Positions 1 to 6,229 of a DNA stretch of 8,321 nt are shown piece after piece. The stretch comes from Clostridia bacterium (GTDB lineage Bacteria; Bacillota; Clostridia; TANB77; CAG-508). The notes under the pieces were generated by a model, which did not search any database, was not told where the DNA came from, and worked only from the letters and a program-made list of their open reading frames with translations. The stretch spans positions 1 through 8,321 of the forward strand of contig CAAGEF010000155.1 of NCBI GenBank assembly GCA_900768805.1, read 5' to 3'. The first letter of the stretch is position 1. The number at the start of each line of letters is the position of its first letter. The translations under genes and the position numbers were made by a program.

Positions 1-62
1 AGCGGCTAAGACGCCACCCTCTCAAGGTGGAATCATGGGTTCGATTCCCGTAGGGGTCACCA
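1..62 (+). tRNA. tRNA-Glu (anticodon CUC), 3' part; 5' end outside the window
   Basis: The window opens inside the D arm. The anticodon stem is CCACC (14-18) and GGTGG (26-30) with loop CTCTCAA, so the anticodon is CTC at 21-23, reading the Glu codon GAG. The T arm follows with a GGTTCGATT-type loop, then the acceptor strand AGGGGTC, discriminator A and an encoded CCA at 60-62. From memory, the body matches the Bacillus-type tRNA-Glu closely apart from the anticodon and a few stem changes. About 13 bases (first acceptor strand and start of the D arm) are missing because the window begins late. An intrinsic terminator follows directly. Confidence 0.93.
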
Positions 63-65
63 TAG

Positions 66-92
66 AGAAGTAGATAACTACTTCTTTTTTTT
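66..92 (+). terminator. Intrinsic terminator of the tRNA-Glu transcript
   Basis: AGAAGTAG (66-73) and CTACTTCT (78-85) form a perfect 8-bp stem with loop ATAA. An uninterrupted T run to position 92 follows. It begins four bases after the tRNA CCA end, the expected place for a tRNA terminator. Confidence 0.88.
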
Positions 93-127
93 ATACAATA
101 GGAAAGTTATACTTTCCTATTGTATAA
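91..127. repeat. Perfect 17-bp inverted repeat with a 3-base loop
   Basis: TTATACAATAGGAAAGT (91-107) is exactly complementary to 111-127, with TAT between. It overlaps the T run of the tRNA terminator by two bases. No long T run follows on the plus strand (only AAAAA). On the minus strand the stem is followed by A-rich sequence, so it is not a standard terminator in either direction. It may be a second, back-up hairpin, an RNA-stabilising structure or the end of a dispersed palindromic element. The pairing is certain; the function is unknown. Confidence 0.85.
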
Positions 128-153
128 AAACGCTTCGCTTATACGGTTGCACA

Positions 154-175
154 GAATTTTTCTAATGAAAAATTC
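154..175. repeat. Perfect 9-bp hairpin
   Basis: GAATTTTTC (154-162) and GAAAAATTC (167-175) pair perfectly around TAAT. The stem is A/T-rich. It is followed by CGCGCTTG rather than a T run, so it is not an intrinsic terminator. It lies between the long palindrome and the nested inverted repeat and may belong to the same structured element. Confidence 0.7.
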
Positions 176-181
176 GCGCTT

Positions 182-282
182 GAACAAATTTACGGAAAGG
201 TTTACTTTTTGTAATTTGTTGCATATTAAAATTTATAGTTTAAAATAACATACTATAAATTTATTAGCTTTCCGATTTGTTC
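182..282. repeat. Nested inverted repeat, possible dispersed element or structured RNA
   Basis: The outer arms are GAACAAAT-TTA-CGGAAAG (182-199) and CTTTCCGATTTGTTC (268-282). They are complementary over 15 bp, with the TTA at 190-192 bulged out. The inner arms AAATTTATAGT (229-239) and ACTATAAATTT (252-262) are a perfect 11-bp pair. The result is a roughly 100-base stem-within-stem arrangement between the tRNA and the first protein gene. The outer arm core GGAAAG/CTTTCC also occurs in the palindrome at 91-127. A miniature mobile element or an intergenic repeat is possible but not shown. Confidence 0.6.
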
Positions 283-322
283 TTTAAAAATAAAGATAGT
301 TATATTGAATGAAAAGTAAAAA

Positions 323-362
323 TAATAAAAAAACAAAACACTGCTATTTTGTTAGCAGTGTT
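323..362 (-). terminator. Intrinsic terminator of the cysteine-rich membrane protein gene
   Basis: Read on the minus strand, AACACTGCTA and TAGCAGTGTT (plus-strand 353-362 and 337-346) form a perfect 10-bp stem with a six-base loop. It is followed by a T-rich tract (the complement of the A run at 323-336). It lies 17 bases beyond the stop codon of the gene at 380-793. Confidence 0.88.
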
Positions 363-379
363 AAAATTATTCACTTTAT

Positions 380-793
380 TTAATCTTCGCATCGATTACT
401 ACATAATTTGCAAATGATTATATTAAAAATAGAAATCAAATTAGAAATTAGGAAAAAGGATACAGCGCCAATTAATATTGCTACAGTAATGGAAAATGTT
501 GCTAAACTACTTAAACTTAAAGCGAATATACTTGTGATTATTGAACCAATTGAAGTTGTGATTAAGCAAGAATCTTTGATACAGTTGCATTGACGTGTTC
601 TACCACAAAAAACTGTATATAGTATAAATAGTAATCCTAATATACCTAAAATTAAAGTAAAATATAATAGTGTTGCAATTGATGTTATTAATCCATTAAA
701 AAATACCGCAGCAATTCCAGCAGCAGTAAGCAGACTTGCTATAATAGTGAATATGCAACAACATAAATCGTTTTTTTCTTTATTGATACACAT
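380..793 (-). CDS. Cysteine-rich four-helix membrane protein, function unknown
   Basis: This 137-residue protein is mostly hydrophobic, with four likely membrane segments at about 11-31, 37-62, 77-97 and 100-127. I chose the ATG at 793 because AGGAGG sits at 802-807, eight bases upstream. An in-frame ATG further upstream (856) has no such site. Eleven cysteines cluster outside the membrane core: C2, the run C11-C13, C63, C69, C71 and C76 between helices 2 and 3, and C128, C131 and C135 at the end. With the positive residues R65, R67, K73, K129 and R134 placed inside, nearly all cysteines fall on the cytoplasmic side. That could suit metal or redox binding, but this is inference. I recall similar cysteine-rich small membrane proteins in Clostridium but cannot name a family. 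It has its own terminator and probably its own promoter. Confidence 0.85.
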   Translation of the reverse strand: MCINKEKNDLCCCIFTIIASLLTAAGIAAVFFNGLITSIATLLYFTLILGILGLLFILYTVFCGRTRQCNCIKDSCLITTSIGSIITSIFALSLSSLATFSITVAILIGAVSFFLISNLISIFNIIICKLCSNRCED

Positions 794-874
794 AATATTT
801 CCCTCCTTTATAATATATATATATGAAAATAAGTAAAAAAAGGTGTTTAGATACAAAAATTTTAAGTAAAGTAA

Positions 875-903
875 TGTATAAAATTATGAAATAAATAAAA
901 CAA
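875..903 (-). promoter_or_regulatory. Candidate promoter for the cysteine-rich membrane protein gene
   Basis: On the minus strand TTGTTT (plus-strand 898-903) and TATACA (875-880) are separated by 17 bases. This would give a leader of about 75 bases before the start at 793. The match is moderate and the surrounding DNA is very AT-rich, so a chance match is possible. A separate promoter is nevertheless expected, because a terminator stands upstream at 928-954. Confidence 0.4.
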
Positions 904-927
904 TTAAATACAAGTTGGTGTAAAAAT

Positions 928-954
928 AAAAAAGAGCATTAAATGCTCTTTTTT
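928..954 (-). terminator. Terminator after the helical protein gene (symmetrical, may act both ways)
   Basis: AAAAAAGAGCAT (928-939) and ATGCTCTTTTTT (943-954) pair perfectly around a three-base loop. A T run therefore follows the GC-bearing stem on either strand. It starts four bases past the stop codon of the gene at 958-1383, which it most likely terminates. It also separates that gene from the membrane protein gene downstream on the same strand. Confidence 0.85.
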
Positions 955-957
955 GTA

Positions 958-1383
958 CTATAAAAATTTTTTTAATCTTTCAATATTATTTTCTTGAAGT
1001 CTAATAAAACCATTTAAAATATTTTTTGTATTTTCTGATGCTTGAGGATTTTGGTTCAAAAGTTTTACAGCTTTTATAATTCCCATGTCATTACCTTGAA
1101 TTAAAATTTCTGAAATTTGAGAATTACTTTTATCATTTATAGTATTAAATTCTATTCCAGTCCATCCCATAAATTTTGTCATAGGTGGAGTATCATCTGG
1201 AATTTCACCTGCTTTTTCGAATTCAGCATTTACTTTATCTATAGTATCCCTATATCTGTTGTATTGAAAACTCAAGTCATCTTTAAAATTAGTATCAGAA
1301 ACTTTAGTAGAAATTTGTTCAAGTGAAGCCATTCCCATTGTGGCTCCTTTGTGTATTTCGTTTAGAATAGTTAAATCATCCAT
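958..1383 (-). CDS. Small all-helical protein, possibly ferritin-like (DUF2383-like)
   Basis: This soluble protein of 141 residues has no signal peptide or membrane segment. It looks like a four-helix bundle: helices at about 2-28, 33-60, 68-96 and 100-140 (the last broken near the NQNPQ turn at 110-114). The start ATG at 1383 is fixed by AGGAGG at 1394-1399, ten bases upstream. Length and layout (ILNE start, a conserved-looking GW at 73-74, a GND turn at 97-99, a late basic helix) recall the DUF2383/ferritin-like four-helix proteins. However, I see no clear pair of ExxH iron-binding motifs, so iron storage or oxidation should not be assumed. The gene is monocistronic, transcribed away from addA from a promoter that appears to overlap addA's, and closed by a terminator. 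Family assignment is tentative; the gene itself is secure. Confidence 0.82.
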   Translation of the reverse strand: MDDLTILNEIHKGATMGMASLEQISTKVSDTNFKDDLSFQYNRYRDTIDKVNAEFEKAGEIPDDTPPMTKFMGWTGIEFNTINDKSNSQISEILIQGNDMGIIKAVKLLNQNPQASENTKNILNGFIRLQENNIERLKKFL

Positions 1384-1425
1384 ATTAAATTTACCTCCTT
1401 TTTTATTATGGATTAAAAATAGAAA

Positions 1426-1454
1426 TATATACAAACTATATTTTAATATTGAAA
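1426..1454 (-). promoter_or_regulatory. Candidate promoter for the helical protein gene
   Basis: On the minus strand TTTCAA (complement of 1449-1454) and TATATA (1426-1431) are 17 bases apart, about 43 bases upstream of the start codon. The proposed -35 box is the same six base pairs used by the addA promoter on the other strand. The -10 match is moderate in a very AT-rich region. Confidence 0.4.
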
Positions 1455-1477
1455 ATAATTTTATAAAAATATATAAT
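1449..1477 (+). promoter_or_regulatory. Sigma-A-type promoter of addA
   Basis: TTGAAA (1449-1454) and TATAAT (1472-1477) are separated by exactly 17 bases; only one of the twelve box positions departs from consensus. Transcription would start near 1484, leaving a leader of about 24 bases that contains the ribosome binding site GAGAGGAAG (1492-1500). This indicates that addA is transcribed from its own promoter rather than as the distal gene of an addBA operon. Confidence 0.75.
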
Positions 1478-1507
1478 AAAACAAATATTTTGAGAGGAAG
1501 TTATAAA

Positions 1508-4500
1508 ATGGGATGGACTAATGAACAACAAGCTGCAATTGATAAGAGTGGTTCTAATATATTGGTAGCAGCTGCTGCAGGAAGTGGTAAAACGGCGGTT
1601 TTAGTTGAAAGAATTATTCAAAAAATAATAAATCAGGGGATTGATATAGATAAATTATTGGTGGTTACTTTTACAAATGCAGCTGCTGTTGAAATGAGAG
1701 AAAGAATTTTAGATGCTATTTATAAAAAATTGGACGAGAATCCTGATGATGAGAATTTAAAAAAACAAATTATATTGCTTCCAAGAGCCAATATTTGTAC
1801 AATTCATTCTTTTTGTTTAGAGGTCATAAAAAATAATTTTTTTGAAATAGATTTATCTTCTAATTTTAGAATTGCATCAGAAGAGGAAATTGTTTTACTT
1901 AAACAGGAAGTGCTAGATGATCTTTTTGATAAATATTATGAAGAGGAAAATGAAGATTTTATAAAATTAGTTGATATATATACTGGTTATAAAGGAGATG
2001 AACCTTTAAAAGAGTTAGTTTTAAAAATAAGTAATTATATACAAAGTTCACCATATCCTGAGAAATGGTTGCATGATAAAGTTGAAATGTTTAATTCTAA
2101 TTCTAAAAAAGATATTGATTTTGGTAAATCTGTTTGGGGAGAGGTTTTATTAAAGGAGTTTTCGGATCAAGTAGAAGATGCTATAAATAGTTTAAAAATT
2201 GTTTATAATAAAATGATGAAATTTGATGAATTAGAAAAATCTACCAAGATAATTAGAAGTGATATTGAAATTTTAGAAGACTTGAAAGAAAAAACTAAAA
2301 TTGGTTGGGATATTACCTTTGAAACTGCTTGCAATTTAGAATTTATCCGTTGGTCTGATGATAAGAAGGTTACTTTAGATTTAAAAAATGAAGCAAAAAA
2401 AATTAGAACAGCAGTAAGAAAAAAAGTGAATGAAGCAAAAGACGATATATTACTATATAATTCAAACGAGGCTTATGAGGATATTTTTGCAATGTATGAT
2501 ATCTTAACAAAACTTGAAAAACTAATAAATGTATTTAATACAGAATTTATTAAAAGAAAAAAAGAGAAAAATATAATAGATTTTGGAGATATAGAGCATT
2601 ATGCTTTAAAAATTTTAGTTAAAGAAGAGGATGGAAAATTTATTCCTACTGAAGTTGCTAAAAGATATCAAGAAAAATTTGTTGAAATTGCAATAGATGA
2701 GTATCAAGATAGCAATAGAGTTCAAGAGGAGATTTTAACAAAAGTATCAAGAGGAAATAATGTATACATGGTTGGAGATGTAAAACAAAGTATATATAAA
2801 TTTCGTCAGGCTTGTCCGGATTTATTTTTAGAAAAATATGATAAATATTCTTTAGCTGGAAATGATTTTGGCTTGAAAATACAGTTATTTAAAAATTTTA
2901 GAAGTAGACAAAATGTTTTAGATGTTACTAATGAAGTTTTCGAATGCATTATGAGTAGAGAACTGGGAGAAATTGAATATAATGAAACAGAATACTTAAA
3001 TTATATGGCAAATTATGAGAATTTAGAAAAAGGCTTAGGAAAAGCAAAAATATCTATAATTGATTTGTACGAAGAAAATGTTGAAAAAGAAGAAAAAGAT
3101 GTAGAAGATGAACTTGATGATGCAGAGAAGTATCTTGAAAAAGAAGAAATTGAAGCGAAATTTGTAGCAAGTGAAATTGAAAAAATTATAGAATCAAATT
3201 ATGAAATACAAGACAAGAAATTAGGAATTAGAAATTTAAAATATAAAGATATTGTAATTTTATTACGTTCTCCAGGAAGAATTGCAACTATTTATGAAAA
3301 AGAATTATTAAAACATGGAATTCCAGTATATTCAGATGTTTCAAATGAATATTTAGATACTATTGAAATTCAAACAATAACAAATCTTTTAAAAATTTTA
3401 GATAATCCTACTGATGATATTTCTTTAGTTACAGTTTTAAGAAGTTTTATAGGAGGCTTTACAGATAATGAACTTGTTGAAATAAGATTAATTGATAGAG
3501 AGTGTAGCTTTTATGAATCTTTAAATAAATATTTAAGTATAGAAAAAGATGAACTTTCAGATAAGGTTAGAAGATTTTTAGAAAATATAGAAAGATGGAG
3601 AAATCTTAGTGAATATTTAGGGCTTTCAGAGCTTTTATGGAAAATATATTTAGATACAGGATATTATAATTATGTAGGTCTTATGGTAAACGGAACTTTG
3701 CGTCAATCAAATTTGAAAATGCTTTTAGAAAGAGCTAAAGAATATGAAAAAACAAGTTTTAAAGGTTTATATAATTTTATAAGATTTATAGATAAAATGA
3801 AAATTGGAAAAAGCGATTTTTCTTCTGCTAAAATCATTGGCGAAAACGAGAATGTAGTGAGAATAATGAGTATTCATAAAAGTAAAGGCTTGGAATTTCC
3901 AGTAGTATTTTTGAGTAGTACATCAAAACAAATAAATTTTCAAGATTTAAAAGATGACGTTTTATTACATCAATATATTGGTTTGGGTCCTGATTATATA
4001 AATTATGAAAGAAGAATAAGATATTCTACTGCGGCCAAATATGCTATAAAATTAAAAGCTAGAGAAGAAAGTATTTCTGAAGAAATGAGAGTTTTATATG
4101 TAGCATTAACAAGGGCTAGAGAAAAACTTATAATTACAGGTGTTTCAAATAATTATAATAAAGAAATAGAAAAGAAAAAAGAAGCTTTATCAGTATATGA
4201 AGAAGATTTTGGAAAAATAAATCCATTACTAATAAAAAAATACATATCATACTTAGATTGGTTTGAACTTGTAATGCTTAAATCTAAAAAATTTAACGAA
4301 TATATTGATATTGAGGTAATAGATAAAAAACAAGTAATAAAAAATGATATTCCTAAACTTCTTGAAGATAGTATTCAAAAATTTGATTTTTCAAAATATC
4401 ATGATTATGAGCAAATAGAAAAGAATATTTCATGGATATATCCAAATTTAGCTAGTACGAAAATTCCAATAAAAACATCTGTAAGTAGTATAAAAGAATT

Positions 4501-5086
4501 AAAATATTCTAAATTTGAAAATAAAGATATAGGTTTAGCGAATGTTAAACCAGAATTTTTAGAAGAAAATGAAGATAAATTAACCAGTAAAGAAAAAGGT
4601 ACTTTAGTGCATTTAGTGCTTCAAAAAATAGACTTAAGAAAAACATATACAAAACAAGAATTGAAAGCTTTTATAGATGAATTGTTAGCTAAAAAAATAA
4701 TTACTAAAAAGCAAAGAGAAAATATAAATGAATTTAAAATATATAAGTTCTTAAATTCTGAGTTTGCAAACAATATTAGAACTGCAATAGAAATAAATAG
4801 AGAAAAACCATTTTGTACAAAAATATCATCAAAATCTGTTTTTGATACTACAGATGATGAAGATATTTTAGTTCAAGGTATTATAGACTTATATTATATA
4901 GATTCAGAAAATAGAGTGATATTAGTTGATTATAAAACTGATTATGTAGATAATAAAGATGAATTAATAGAAAAATATAAAGTTCAGTTAGATTTATATA
5001 AAACAGCATTAGAAAAGGCAATAAATAAAACTGTATATAAAACTTATATTTATTCAATTTATTTAGGAGAAGAAATAGAAATTTAA
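1508..5086 (+). CDS. addA: ATP-dependent helicase-nuclease subunit A (AddA/RexA)
   Basis: With AddB, AddA unwinds and resects double-strand DNA ends up to a Chi site, preparing RecA-dependent repair in the cytoplasm. At 1192 residues it has about the usual family length. UvrD-type helicase motifs appear in order: Walker A AAAAGSGKT (21-29); VTFTNAAAVEMRERI (53-67); DEYQDS (397-402, Walker B); GDVKQSIYKFR (423-433); NFRS (463-466); MSIHKSKGLEFP (787-798); VALTRAREKL (865-874). A RecB-type nuclease domain follows: H1035, D1127 in QGIIDL, D1141 and K1143 in VDYKTD, and Q1160 in QLDLY, so both activities look intact. A very acidic, lysine-rich linker lies at 521-552. The ATG at 1508 is preceded by GAGAGGAAG (1492-1500). 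Longer in-frame starts would run through the divergent promoter region and into the opposite gene. No addB lies next to it, which is unusual for Bacillota. No terminator is evident before the next gene. Confidence 0.97.
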   Translation: MGWTNEQQAAIDKSGSNILVAAAAGSGKTAVLVERIIQKIINQGIDIDKLLVVTFTNAAAVEMRERILDAIYKKLDENPDDENLKKQIILLPRANICTIHSFCLEVIKNNFFEIDLSSNFRIASEEEIVLLKQEVLDDLFDKYYEEENEDFIKLVDIYTGYKGDEPLKELVLKISNYIQSSPYPEKWLHDKVEMFNSNSKKDIDFGKSVWGEVLLKEFSDQVEDAINSLKIVYNKMMKFDELEKSTKIIRSDIEILEDLKEKTKIGWDITFETACNLEFIRWSDDKKVTLDLKNEAKKIRTAVRKKVNEAKDDILLYNSNEAYEDIFAMYDILTKLEKLINVFNTEFIKRKKEKNIIDFGDIEHYALKILVKEEDGKFIPTEVAKRYQEKFVEIAIDEYQDSNRVQEEILTKVSRGNNVYMVGDVKQSIYKFRQACPDLFLEKYDKYSLAGNDFGLKIQLFKNFRSRQNVLDVTNEVFECIMSRELGEIEYNETEYLNYMANYENLEKGLGKAKISIIDLYEENVEKEEKDVEDELDDAEKYLEKEEIEAKFVASEIEKIIESNYEIQDKKLGIRNLKYKDIVILLRSPGRIATIYEKELLKHGIPVYSDVSNEYLDTIEIQTITNLLKILDNPTDDISLVTVLRSFIGGFTDNELVEIRLIDRECSFYESLNKYLSIEKDELSDKVRRFLENIERWRNLSEYLGLSELLWKIYLDTGYYNYVGLMVNGTLRQSNLKMLLERAKEYEKTSFKGLYNFIRFIDKMKIGKSDFSSAKIIGENENVVRIMSIHKSKGLEFPVVFLSSTSKQINFQDLKDDVLLHQYIGLGPDYINYERRIRYSTAAKYAIKLKAREESISEEMRVLYVALTRAREKLIITGVSNNYNKEIEKKKEALSVYEEDFGKINPLLIKKYISYLDWFELVMLKSKKFNEYIDIEVIDKKQVIKNDIPKLLEDSIQKFDFSKYHDYEQIEKNISWIYPNLASTKIPIKTSVSSIKELKYSKFENKDIGLANVKPEFLEENEDKLTSKEKGTLVHLVLQKIDLRKTYTKQELKAFIDELLAKKIITKKQRENINEFKIYKFLNSEFANNIRTAIEINREKPFCTKISSKSVFDTTDDEDILVQGIIDLYYIDSENRVILVDYKTDYVDNKDELIEKYKVQLDLYKTALEKAINKTVYKTYIYSIYLGEEIEI

Positions 5087-5119
5087 ACCAGATTTATATT
5101 TATAATAGACTATTTTCTA

Positions 5120-5148
5120 TTTACAAAAAGTCATAATTATAATATAAT
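5120..5148 (+). promoter_or_regulatory. Sigma-A-type promoter of the envelope protein pair
   Basis: TTTACA (5120-5125) and TATAAT (5143-5148) are exactly 17 bases apart, close to consensus. Transcription would start near 5155 and leave a leader of about 39 bases before the ATG at 5194. A second TATAAT at 5138-5143 has a 12-base spacer and is unlikely to be used with this -35. Confidence 0.7.
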
Positions 5149-5183
5149 AAATATGTTAAATTATGGAATAATGGATAAAAGTT

Positions 5184-5188
5184 GGAGG
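5184..5188 (+). promoter_or_regulatory. Ribosome binding site deciding the start at 5194
   Basis: GGAGG lies five bases before ATG 5194. The earlier in-frame TTG at 5182 overlaps this site and so cannot be the start. The next ATG (5203) is 14 bases away, which is too far for a typical site. Confidence 0.75.
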
Positions 5189-5193
5189 TTCCT

Positions 5194-5814
5194 ATGAAAA
5201 GAATGAAAACTTTTTTCATTTACTTTTTGTTGTTTGCAGGTTTGTATATAGTTAGTACATTACTTGAACATGGATTAATTTTAAGTATGTATGGCGATAT
5301 AAAAGGAAATACATATAATAATGATCAATTAACTATAAGTGTTTCAGACGCAAAAGCAACTAATGTAAATGGATATGTAAAATTAAATATAACAAATAAT
5401 TCAAATGAACATATAGATTCTTCTTATGCTAAAATTGAATTTATAGATGAGTATGATTTAAAAGCAATAACCGAATATGTGGTGATTACTGATTTAGCAC
5501 CAGGTAAGACAAAAGAGTATAAAATAAATTTTAGAGCAAATAAAATTGAAGAATACGATATTTGCTTTGTGTCAGAAATTCCTGATAAATCACATATAAT
5601 AAATATATTAGGATGGGAGATTGATGCAACAAATGTATTTGGATTAGGTATAGACTTAACAAATGTTAATGGAGTAGATATAACACAATATATGTCGTTA
5701 AAAGGAATAAGAAGCTTTGCGACTGATGGTTGGTTATTTGCTCTTAGTGTAGCAAGGTCGATTCCAGTTTGGGGATATGTAGTAGCTTCATTAATTGTAA
5801 TATGGTATTTATAA
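5194..5814 (+). CDS. Membrane-anchored protein with an exposed beta-type domain, function unknown
   Basis: The protein has 206 residues. A basic N-terminus (K2, R3, K5) precedes a membrane segment at about 7-25, which may be a signal anchor. A hydrophilic region of about 150 residues follows, then a second hydrophobic segment at about 192-206 reaching the very last residue (ends WYL). Residues 44-128 look like a beta sandwich: alternating hydrophobic strands, a central YVKLNITNNS strand-turn, and a LAPGKTKEY turn typical of FxLYD-like or other immunoglobulin-type extracellular domains. That resemblance is by eye only. The pentapeptide TNV(N/F)G occurs three times (56-60, 146-150, 156-160). 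With a positive N-terminus inside, the middle region would face outward. It is the first gene of a unit with the four-helix membrane protein 22 bases downstream, suggesting that the two work together in the envelope. I do not recognise the family. Confidence 0.85.
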   Translation: MKRMKTFFIYFLLFAGLYIVSTLLEHGLILSMYGDIKGNTYNNDQLTISVSDAKATNVNGYVKLNITNNSNEHIDSSYAKIEFIDEYDLKAITEYVVITDLAPGKTKEYKINFRANKIEEYDICFVSEIPDKSHIINILGWEIDATNVFGLGIDLTNVNGVDITQYMSLKGIRSFATDGWLFALSVARSIPVWGYVVASLIVIWYL

Positions 5815-5836
5815 AAATAAAATAAGGAGAAAAAAT

Positions 5837-6226
5837 ATGAGTGATGAAAGAAAAACAAAGCCAACAGATTCTTTAGAATTTTATGTAGGATTATTTTTAT
5901 TAGCAGCAGGACTATTTTTTATATTAAGTAAAGCTAGAGTTTCTTCTTTTGGTTTTTATAGTTTTCATTTTGGAGATATGTATGTATCATCTGGTTTAGT
6001 AGTAATTCCATTAATACTTGGAGTTATTTGGATGTTTTATAATCCAAAATCAATTGTTGCAAGAATAATATCTGCACTTGGTGGAATTTTTATAATAGGA
6101 TCAATTATAATAAGTACTAGAATAACATTTCCATCAACCAGTTTATTTGATTATATAATTATGATAACACTAATGGCCTCTGGTATAGGATTATTATTAA
6201 AGGCATTTTTTAGTAAAAATAAATAA
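5837..6226 (+). CDS. Small four-helix integral membrane protein, function unknown
   Basis: The protein has 129 residues: a charged, lysine-rich N-terminus (1-13), then hydrophobic segments at about 14-31, 50-67, 74-93 and 104-124, and a basic end (FFSKNK). Basic residues at both ends (R5, K6, K8; K126, K128) and K71/R76 between helices 2 and 3 predict both termini inside. The ATG at 5837 follows AAGGAG (5824-5829) at seven bases. It lies 22 bases after the preceding envelope gene with no terminator or promoter between, so the two are almost certainly co-transcribed. No catalytic or transport motif is visible, and I do not recognise the family. A hairpin without a sense-strand T run follows, so transcription may continue into the transketolase genes. 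Confidence 0.85.
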   Translation: MSDERKTKPTDSLEFYVGLFLLAAGLFFILSKARVSSFGFYSFHFGDMYVSSGLVVIPLILGVIWMFYNPKSIVARIISALGGIFIIGSIIISTRITFPSTSLFDYIIMITLMASGIGLLLKAFFSKNK

Positions 6227-6229
6227 AAA

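Larger units (their letters stand above)
93..336. other. Gene-free stretch with several inverted repeats
   Basis: The region from the tRNA terminator to the terminator of the next gene holds no reading frame with a ribosome binding site on either strand. Besides the palindrome at 91-127 it has a short hairpin at 154-175 and a nested pair of inverted repeats between 182 and 282. The tail 283-336 is plain A-rich sequence in which I see nothing. The density of pairing suggests either a small structured RNA or a non-coding repetitive element; neither can be decided from one copy. Confidence 0.6.

Noticed and set aside
408..593. Plus-strand open frame opposite the cysteine-rich membrane protein
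   Set aside because: It has no ribosome binding site and lies wholly within a well-supported gene on the other strand.
794..856. Longer N-terminus for the cysteine-rich membrane protein starting at 856
   Set aside because: The ribosome binding site AGGAGG at 802-807 would lie inside the extension. The added residues come from AT-rich leader DNA, and no site precedes 856.
1117..1326. Plus-strand open frame inside the helical protein gene
   Set aside because: It has no ribosome binding site and no recognisable protein character; it is a shadow of the opposite-strand gene.
1340..1507. Longer N-terminus for AddA from an ATG at 1340
   Set aside because: It would overlap the opposite-strand gene and run through the addA promoter and ribosome binding site. 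AddA family proteins begin close to the TNEQQAAI motif, matching the start at 1508.
5104..5121. AATAGA/TCTATT hairpin after addA as a terminator
   Set aside because: It has six A/T-rich pairs only, with no T run following, and it overlaps the promoter of the next gene. Too weak to call.
5424..5864. Minus-strand open frame across the envelope pair
   Set aside because: It lies opposite two genes with good start sites and runs into the second one. It has no supporting ribosome binding site.
6154..6159. TATAAT inside the four-helix membrane protein gene as a transketolase promoter
   Set aside because: No acceptable -35 box lies at 16-18 bases, and such strings are frequent by chance in this AT-rich coding sequence.
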